Shown piece after piece: positions 1 to 4,869 of a stretch of 7,199 bases of DNA; position 1 is the stretch's first letter; each line of letters begins with the position of its first letter. A program made the translations under genes and the position numbers. The notes under the pieces are model-generated. The model saw only the letters and a list, made by a program, of their open reading frames with translations. It searched no databases and was not told the origin of the DNA. The DNA is from Elusimicrobiota bacterium (GTDB taxonomy: Bacteria > Elusimicrobiota > Elusimicrobia > O2-12-FULL-59-9), in the NCBI GenBank assembly GCA_016206405.1, contig JACQRQ010000157.1, positions 1 through 7,199 of the forward strand, written 5' to 3'.

Positions 1-708
1 GCGCAGGAAACCCGGTTGTGGGACGCGGATCTGCGCCAGACCCGCTCCATGCGCTCCAAGGAAGAGGCCCACGATTACCGCTATTTTCCGGAGCCGGATT
101 TGCCGCCCCTGGCCATCTCCGCAAAGTGGGTGGAGGAGGTCCGCGCCGAGCTCCCGGAGCTGCCCCAGGCCCGCCGCCGCAGGCTGCGCGAGGAGCACGG
201 GCTTTCCGCCTACGACATCGGCGTGCTGACGGCGCAGAGGGCTTTGGCGGACTATTTTGAGCGCGGCATGCGCTCCCAGACGCCGCCGCCGAGCGCGAAG
301 CTTCTCTCCAACTGGATCACGACCGAGCTGTTGGGCCGGTTGAACGCGGCCAATCTGGACGTGGCCCAGAGCCCGGTTTCGACCGAGAATCTCGCCGCGT
401 TGACGGCCCTCATAGAAAAAGGGAGCATCTCCGGCAAAATGGCCAAGGAAGTTTTCGGACGGATGTGGAGCACCGGCCGCGCGGCCGGGGACATCGTCGC
501 GGAGGCGGGCCTGTCGCAGGTGTCCGATGACGGTCTTCTGCGGCAGTGGATAGAGACCGCCATCCGCGAGAATGAGAAAGCGGCGGCGGACGTGCGCGGC
601 GGCAAAACCCGCGCCGTCGCCGCCATCGTGGGGGCCGTCATGCAGAAGTCCCGGGGCAAGGCGAACCCGGCCAAAGTCAACCAGTTGATTCTTGAGCTTT
701 TGAAATGA
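1..708 (+). CDS. gatB: Asp-tRNA(Asn)/Glu-tRNA(Gln) amidotransferase subunit B, C-terminal part (5' end outside window)
   Basis: GatB is the tRNA-binding and kinase subunit of the cytoplasmic GatCAB complex, which phosphorylates and then amidates Glu-tRNA(Gln) or Asp-tRNA(Asn) with ammonia supplied by GatA. The reading frame is open from base 1 (AQETRLWD...), so the TTG at 16 is internal and not a start. The fragment has 235 codons; the family is usually about 475-480 residues, so roughly the N-terminal half is missing. Visible hallmarks are the GatB signature RSKEEAHDYRYFPEPDLPPL (fragment residues 18-37), the helical linker around LPELPQARRRRL, and the YqeY-like tail domain (about residues 100-235) ending in GKTRAVAAIVGAVMQ and a KANPAKVN motif. 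It ends in TGA at 706-708, 31 bp before the next large gene. Identity is clear from the motifs. Whether the enzyme serves Gln, Asn or both cannot be seen here. Confidence 0.97.
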   Translation, partial: AQETRLWDADLRQTRSMRSKEEAHDYRYFPEPDLPPLAISAKWVEEVRAELPELPQARRRRLREEHGLSAYDIGVLTAQRALADYFERGMRSQTPPPSAKLLSNWITTELLGRLNAANLDVAQSPVSTENLAALTALIEKGSISGKMAKEVFGRMWSTGRAAGDIVAEAGLSQVSDDGLLRQWIETAIRENEKAAADVRGGKTRAVAAIVGAVMQKSRGKANPAKVNQLILELLK

Positions 709-743
709 GGCCGCCGCTCGTCATCGTGGCGGATAAAAAATGA
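705..743 (+). CDS. Candidate 12-codon bridging mini-ORF (MRPPLVIVADKK)
   Basis: An ATG at 705-707 overlaps the gatB stop (ATGA) and opens a 12-codon frame. Its TGA at 741-743 overlaps the ATG of the next gene at 740 (again ATGA). It therefore fills the whole intergenic gap and would couple translation of gatB to the downstream gene by termination-reinitiation. There is no clear Shine-Dalgarno before 705, and none of good quality before 740 (only GGCGGAT at 728-734). The peptide resembles nothing I recognise. It may be chance, since ATGA at stop codons is common in GC-rich bacteria and only one further in-frame coincidence is needed. Confidence 0.2.
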   Translation: MRPPLVIVADKK

Positions 744-3700
744 GAAAATTCATCGTCACAAATTTATGGATGGCGGCCGCGGCGCTTAACCTTCTTGCCG
801 GAGCGAGGCTGGAGGCCTATGACCGGATATCGGTGCAGCCGGCCATCGAAGGGCGCAAAGAGATGCAGCGCCCGTCGGCGGTGGCCGCCGCTTTCGGCCG
901 CGTTTACGTGTTTGACGAGGACCGCCAAGCCCTCTTGATTTACACCGATGACGGGCAATTGGTGCGCATGGCGGGCAAGGGGGGAAAAGAGAGCGGCGGT
1001 TTTTCCTCGGTAAAGAGCTTGAGCCCGGGTCCGGACAACACCCTGTATGCGGCCGACACGGGAAATTCCCGCGTCCAAATTTTCGACGCGGAGGGCCAGT
1101 TTTTGAGCGCTTTCGGCAGCGCCGGCAAACAGCCGGGGCAGATGCGCTCTCCCCAAGGCGTGGCCGCCTGTCCAGACGGGCGGGTGTACGTGGCCGACAC
1201 CGGCAACTCCCGCGTGCAGGTGTTTTCTCCGGAGGGAATTTTTCTATTCGTGTTCCCCTCCGCGGGCGGAGAGGAGACGCCGGAGTCTCCGGGCAAGATC
1301 ACCTGCGACTTGTCCGGGATGATTCACGTGTTGGATTCCGGCCGCGGGCGCGTCGTCAAATACGGCCCGGACGGGAAATATCTGGGCGCGGCGCAGTTGG
1401 GGGCCGATAGTTTCGCGGTGGATGATTACGGTTTTCTCTACACGCTCAAAAACAAGGCGGGCAAGGTGGAGGAGTACGGTCCCAAGCGCAATTCCATGGG
1501 CGAGTTCGGGTCCGCGGGCAAAGGCGCCGGCCAATACAATCGTCCCGAAGACGTCGCCGTCGCGGGCGGAGTCATCTACGTCGCCGACACCGGCAATAAA
1601 AGAATCCAGCGCATCGCCGTGGAAAACGCCGCCAAGACCGATAAGCTCAGGCCCGCTTCCACGCGGGCGACCATTCTGGTCGGCCGGCCGGACCGCCGCT
1701 GGCAGTATACCGTCAGCCTGCTGTCTCCGGCGTCCGAAAACCGCTTGGCGGGTTATTTGCCGCAGTCCTCCGAGGTGGCCATTTTTGGGGAAGGGGGCGC
1801 CCTCGCGCAGCGTTTTGGAGGCAAAGGCGAAGCCGCCGGCAGGATCGGGAAGGCGTCCGCCGTCGCCTATCATGCCGAGCACGGCTTCTACGTGGCCGAC
1901 GCGGCCAACAACCGCGTGCAGAGATTCAACTCCTTCGGATCGCCGGCCGGCGTCATCGGCGAGAAGAAAGGCTGGGGCGGCCGCCGCGCGGACGGAATTT
2001 TGAGCTCCCCCGGCGGCGTCGCCGTCAACGACAAGACGCTGTATGTGGCCGACACCGGCAACTCCCGCGTGCAGGTGTTCAATCCCGAGGGCGCATTTCT
2101 TTCCGAGTTTTCCCAGATCGGGTCCTACGCGCTCAAAGAGCCGACGTCCCTGGCGTGGGACGAGGCGGGTTTTTTGTGGGTCCTGGACGCCAAGCTCCAG
2201 AGGCTTTTTAAATGCGAGCCCTCCGGCAGCTTGGCGGACTCCTGGTCGCCCGGAGAAAAGGGCTGGCCGGGGGACTGGACGCTCTATGCGGCGGCGGCGG
2301 ACGGCAAAGGCTACGTCTATCTTCTGGACCGCGAGCGCGGCCGCGTGCATCTGGTGGACCGCAAGGGGCGTTGGGCGGGAAGCTTTTTTTCGGCGGGTTC
2401 GGGCGAGACCGAGCTGGCGGAGCCGTCGGCCGTCGCTTTCTGGGACGGCCGCCTGGCGGCGGCCGATCCGGGGCAAAAAGTCGTGAAGGCCTATCCCTTG
2501 CGCGTCTCGGTTCCGGCGCCTTCCGGCGTCCGCTTCACGGCGGAGGAAGGCGGCGTTCATTTGGAATGGGAGGCTCCGGAATCGGGCTGGGCGGCCAAGG
2601 TCCGCGTCTACCGCTCCGCGTCGTCCGCGGGGCCCTTTGAGCTCGCCGCGGAAACGGACGCGAGCTCCTTCGACCAAGCTGATTTGAAGACGCGCACGAC
2701 GCATTTTTTCCGCTTAAGCACCCTCTCCACGACCGGGCAGGAGGGCCCCAAGTCCCAGGCCGTGCCGGTTTACGTCCCCGGCAGCGCCAACCGCGCCTCC
2801 ATTGAAATCTCGGAGGTCAGCATCCAGGATATTTTCTCCTCCAACTATAAATCTTACGCCAAGAACCCCCTCGGCCGGCTGTGGATCGCCAACAACACGG
2901 CGGACGCCTATCCCAACGTGAAATTGAGCTTCGCGCTCAAAGGCTTCATGGACTTTCCCACCGACGTGGTTTTGAAGTCGATTCCCGCCGGCGAGAAGGC
3001 CGAGGTGCCTCTCACGGCCACCTTGAGCAACCGGGTACTGGAGGTGACCGAGGACACGCCCGTTCAGACGGAATTCAAGCTGACGTATTATGAGCAGGGC
3101 CAGGAGAAAGTCCAGACGCTGACCAAGACGGTCAAGGTTTACTCCCGCAACACCATCATCTGGGACCATCCGGAACGGCTGGTCAATTTCATCACCCCCA
3201 AGGAGCCGTCGCTCTTGGATTTCACCCGGAAAATTATTTTTGAGGGTTCCAAGGGCCTCAAGGGCGCGTCGCTCATCAACGCCAACGTTCTCACCGCCGT
3301 TCGCGTTTGGAACGCGCTGGGGGTTTTGGGAATGCAGTTTTTGGCCAACCCCACGAGCCCTTACGAAAAAGTTTCCGAGGATCCCACGCTGCCCATCGAC
3401 TACGCGCAGTTTCCCACGGAAACGTTGAACCGCCGCAGCGGGCAATGCGACGACATCGTGGCGCTCCTCTCCACTTTGCTCGAGGGTTTGACGGTGCCGA
3501 CGGTGCTGCTGGATTATCCGGGGCATTTGGCGCTGATGTTCGGCCTCGGCGGCGGCGATCCGCTGGAAATCGGCCTGCCGGAGGACCAGATGGTCCGCTA
3601 TGAGGGACAGTACTGGATTCCCTTGGAGGCGACTTTGATCAGCTCCTCTTTCGATGAGGCTCACCGCCAGGCGCTTTACAGCTACCGCAAGATGGAGCAG

Positions 3701-4255
3701 CTCAAGCAGGTGGCCTATGTGGAGGTGAGGAAGGCGTGGAGGGATTACGAACCGGCCACTTTGCCGGCCACGGACTGGACGGTGCCCCTTCCGGAATTCG
3801 AGAAGACCCGGGCCCGCGACCGCGCGGTCTTAAAGGAGCTCGTGGAGCGGCGCTACGGCTTTCTAAAGAGTTATTACCGCCGGCAAATCGAAAAGTCGCC
3901 GAAGAACACCAGGGCCATGATTCAATTGGGCCTTGTGGAGGCTGAGGCGGACAAAAACGAGGCCGCTTTGGAGCAGTTTGAAAAGGCATTAAAGAGCGAG
4001 CCCGGCAATCCGGACGCGCTCAACAACCTCGGCAACCTGGCGTTTATGAGCGGGGACTACGCCATGGCGGAGGACTATTATTCCAAGGCGAGCGGCGCCG
4101 ATCCCGAGGACGCGGGCATACTGCTCAACCGGGCGCGCGCCGCGTTGAAAAGAAAAGAGCCCGCCGCGGCCCGGGAACATCTCAAGAAAGCCTTGGGACT
4201 GGACCCGACCCAGGAGATTGTCGTCGGAGCCTTGATGAAGGAGGCGCAGCCATGA
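740..4255 (+). CDS. Exported multidomain protein: two NHL propellers, fibronectin III, transglutaminase-like domain, TPRs
   Basis: This 1171-residue protein has a Sec-type signal peptide (MRK, then a hydrophobic stretch about 4-21, possible cleavage after LEA at 26), so it should act outside the cytoplasm. Domains in order: twelve NHL-like blades, about 45-293 and 331-590, several with the (Y/F)VADTGNSRVQVF motif; a fibronectin III domain about 592-680; a beta-rich segment about 686-803; a transglutaminase/cysteine-protease-like domain about 804-990 with RRSGQCDD (Cys903), YPGH (His929) and YWIPLEATL (Glu963); and three TPRs about 1056-1157. The propellers and TPRs are normally protein- or glycan-binding scaffolds. 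The Cys-His pair suggests peptidase, transamidase or peptide-binding activity, but no substrate can be named. The ATG at 740 is preferred over Met11 (770), which would cut into the signal peptide. Its ribosome-binding site is weak, so translation may depend on coupling to gatB. The stop overlaps the next start (ATGA), implying co-expression. Domain calls are from motif recognition; the overall role is unknown. Confidence 0.9.
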   Translation: MRKFIVTNLWMAAAALNLLAGARLEAYDRISVQPAIEGRKEMQRPSAVAAAFGRVYVFDEDRQALLIYTDDGQLVRMAGKGGKESGGFSSVKSLSPGPDNTLYAADTGNSRVQIFDAEGQFLSAFGSAGKQPGQMRSPQGVAACPDGRVYVADTGNSRVQVFSPEGIFLFVFPSAGGEETPESPGKITCDLSGMIHVLDSGRGRVVKYGPDGKYLGAAQLGADSFAVDDYGFLYTLKNKAGKVEEYGPKRNSMGEFGSAGKGAGQYNRPEDVAVAGGVIYVADTGNKRIQRIAVENAAKTDKLRPASTRATILVGRPDRRWQYTVSLLSPASENRLAGYLPQSSEVAIFGEGGALAQRFGGKGEAAGRIGKASAVAYHAEHGFYVADAANNRVQRFNSFGSPAGVIGEKKGWGGRRADGILSSPGGVAVNDKTLYVADTGNSRVQVFNPEGAFLSEFSQIGSYALKEPTSLAWDEAGFLWVLDAKLQRLFKCEPSGSLADSWSPGEKGWPGDWTLYAAAADGKGYVYLLDRERGRVHLVDRKGRWAGSFFSAGSGETELAEPSAVAFWDGRLAAADPGQKVVKAYPLRVSVPAPSGVRFTAEEGGVHLEWEAPESGWAAKVRVYRSASSAGPFELAAETDASSFDQADLKTRTTHFFRLSTLSTTGQEGPKSQAVPVYVPGSANRASIEISEVSIQDIFSSNYKSYAKNPLGRLWIANNTADAYPNVKLSFALKGFMDFPTDVVLKSIPAGEKAEVPLTATLSNRVLEVTEDTPVQTEFKLTYYEQGQEKVQTLTKTVKVYSRNTIIWDHPERLVNFITPKEPSLLDFTRKIIFEGSKGLKGASLINANVLTAVRVWNALGVLGMQFLANPTSPYEKVSEDPTLPIDYAQFPTETLNRRSGQCDDIVALLSTLLEGLTVPTVLLDYPGHLALMFGLGGGDPLEIGLPEDQMVRYEGQYWIPLEATLISSSFDEAHRQALYSYRKMEQLKQVAYVEVRKAWRDYEPATLPATDWTVPLPEFEKTRARDRAVLKELVERRYGFLKSYYRRQIEKSPKNTRAMIQLGLVEAEADKNEAALEQFEKALKSEPGNPDALNNLGNLAFMSGDYAMAEDYYSKASGADPEDAGILLNRARAALKRKEPAAAREHLKKALGLDPTQEIVVGALMKEAQP
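872..1618 (+). repeat. First NHL beta-propeller (six blade repeats) inside the exported protein
   Basis: Residues about 45-293 contain six blade cores spaced about 35-50 residues apart: VYVFDEDRQALLIY (55), LYAADTGNSRVQIF (102), VYVADTGNSRVQVF (150), IHVLDSGRGRVVKY (195), LYTLKNKAGKVEEY (233) and IYVADTGNKRIQRI (279). Four of the five inter-blade loops have G-rich turns such as FGSAGKQPGQ and FGSAGKGAGQ, typical of NHL proteins. Six blades match a complete NHL propeller. Blade 5 has lost the D-x-G-N turn. Exact blade edges, and whether the strand order closes in a velcro fashion, are inferred. Confidence 0.85.
1190..1224 (+). repeat. 35-bp exact direct repeat, copy 1 (blade 3 of propeller 1)
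   Basis: These 35 bases, starting GTGGCCGACACCGG and ending GCAGGTGTT, recur without mismatch at 2045-2079. The spacing is 855 bp, exactly 285 codons, so both copies are read in the same frame and encode VADTGNSRVQV. A shorter 14-base core (GCCGACACCGGCAA) appears a third time at 1583-1596 in blade 6. Identity includes third codon positions, which suggests recent duplication or gene conversion between propellers, although strong codon preference could contribute. Confidence 0.9.
1730..2509 (+). repeat. Second NHL-like beta-propeller (six blade repeats) inside the exported protein
   Basis: Residues about 331-590 contain six more blade cores: LAGYLPQSSEVAIF (336), FYVADAANNRVQRF (383), LYVADTGNSRVQVF (434), LWVLDAKLQRLFKC (479), VYLLDRERGRVHLV (526) and LAAADPGQKVVKAY (572). 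They line up with blades 1-6 of the first propeller at offsets of 281-293 residues, as expected if a whole six-blade unit was duplicated. Most blades here are more divergent than in the first unit and only the second and third keep a recognisable NHL turn. Calling it a closed six-bladed propeller is an inference. Confidence 0.75.
2045..2079 (+). repeat. 35-bp exact direct repeat, copy 2 (blade 3 of propeller 2)
   Basis: Perfect match to 1190-1224, located at the equivalent blade of the second propeller. Similarity falls off immediately outside: the following codons are AAT CCC GAG here and TCT CCG GAG in copy 1, still encoding a similar x-P-E-G turn. Confidence 0.9.
3149..3709 (+). other. Transglutaminase-like / papain-fold domain of the exported protein
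   Basis: Residues about 804-990. The core resembles the bacterial transglutaminase-like superfamily: a Cys at the start of a helix followed by acidic residues (GQCDD, codon for Cys903 at 3446-3448), a hydrophobic helix with L-L-x-x-L, a strand leading to PGH (His929, 3524-3526), and W-I-P-L-E (Glu963, 3626-3628) where the family usually has W-x-x-x-D. A Cys-His-Asp/Glu triad is therefore plausible. Activity could be proteolysis, amide transfer or none; the sequence alone does not say. Confidence 0.75.
3905..4210 (+). repeat. Three tandem TPR units at the C-terminus of the exported protein
   Basis: Three 34-residue units at about residues 1056-1089, 1090-1123 and 1124-1157, each ending in a P-containing turn (SEPGN, ADPED, LDPTQ). 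They show the TPR pattern of small and large residues, for example ALNNLGNLAFMSGDYAMAEDY. TPRs bind partner proteins, and the adjacent small exported protein is one candidate partner (inference). Confidence 0.88.
4238..4244 (+). promoter_or_regulatory. Strong Shine-Dalgarno for the small exported protein gene
   Basis: AAGGAGG lies 7 bases before the ATG at 4252, inside the coding end of the upstream gene. It is the best ribosome-binding site in the window and fixes 4252 as the start over the later ATG at 4273. Confidence 0.85.
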
Positions 4256-4857
4256 AGGCACGCAATGGATGGATGAGGACGGGAACCGGCGCCGGCTGGA
4301 GCGCGGCGCTCAAAGCGGCGGCGCTGTGCTTGGGTTTATGTTTGGCTGTTTTGCCCGCCGGAGGCTTCGCGCAGACGTCGTCTTCCGAGAAAACGCCCGC
4401 GGCGAAAAAAAAGCGCTCGTCCCAGCGAGCCCCCGCGTCGGCGGCCGAGCCGGCCCGGCCGGACTCCGCTCCGAAATGGAAGAAATGGCTTCAAAATTTG
4501 GCGCACGGCTTGGAGGTCTCGCCGGTCCGCAAATACAGGTCCTCGGGCACCGACCGGGCCGTCGTCGCCGCCGTTCGCGGCGCGCCGCAGCAATCGGCCG
4601 ACCCTTACGCGCTGTATTGGAAGGGCCAGCGCGCTCAAGTCAAGGAAGCCAAAATGCGCCAGCAAGAGCTGGAGCTTAAAGACGCCGTTCAAAAGGCCCT
4701 CGACGGCGATTTGAAAGGGGCCGTCACGGACATCGAAAATTTCAAGACCAAATACCCCAAGAGCCCGCTCGTAAAGGACGCTCAAGAGGCCCTGGATCAA
4801 CTGAAGCCTTTGGTGGAGGCGCAAGAAAAGGAGCCGGCCCCGGCGGACGGCGAGTAA
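4252..4857 (+). CDS. Small exported protein with C-terminal helical (TPR-like) segment, function unknown
   Basis: A 201-residue protein of no family I recognise. The first 40 residues form a signal peptide: basic n-region (MKARNGWMR), hydrophobic stretch ALCLGLCLAVLPAG, and a likely cut after GGFA at 40. Residues 41-75 are rich in Ser, Ala, Pro and Lys and probably unstructured. Residues 76-125 form a compact block with WKKWL, HGLEVSPVRKY, AVVAAVRGA and YALYWKG. The rest is charged and helical, with a TPR- or CpoB/BamD-like phrase, FKTKYPKSPLVKDAQEAL (164-181). The start overlaps the upstream stop by four bases (ATGA) and has a strong AAGGAGG site, so it is translated with the large NHL/transglutaminase-like protein. 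An envelope partner or accessory role for that protein is the natural inference, but nothing in the sequence proves it. The phosphorylase gene follows after 12 bp. Confidence 0.85.
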   Translation: MKARNGWMRTGTGAGWSAALKAAALCLGLCLAVLPAGGFAQTSSSEKTPAAKKKRSSQRAPASAAEPARPDSAPKWKKWLQNLAHGLEVSPVRKYRSSGTDRAVVAAVRGAPQQSADPYALYWKGQRAQVKEAKMRQQELELKDAVQKALDGDLKGAVTDIENFKTKYPKSPLVKDAQEALDQLKPLVEAQEKEPAPADGE

Positions 4858-4869
4858 CCGGCCGGTCTT

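Noticed and set aside
16..18. TTG as the start of the gatB frame
   Set aside because: The frame is open to base 1 and the upstream codons (AQETR) match the conserved GatB sequence, so the gene begins outside the window.
711..740. Possible hairpin CCGCC (711-715) with GGCGG (728-732) followed by an A run
   Set aside because: Only a 5-bp stem with a 12-base loop, and the run is A rather than T on the coding strand, so it is not an intrinsic terminator for gatB.
1244..2704. Long antisense open frame (486 codons) opposite the NHL region
   Set aside because: It lies wholly opposite a clearly coding strand with recognisable NHL repeats. The Arg/Ala/Gly-rich translation shows no known motif, and long antisense frames are expected in GC-rich genes.
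2714..3664. Antisense open frame (316 codons) opposite the FnIII/transglutaminase-like region
   Set aside because: Same reasoning: no motif, fully overlapped by a convincing + strand gene, composition typical of a shadow frame.
4858..4865. Palindrome CCGGCCGG between the small gene and the phosphorylase
   Set aside because: Eight-base GC palindromes are frequent at this base composition (a similar GGCCGGCC occurs near 1682); no other operator or terminator feature accompanies it.
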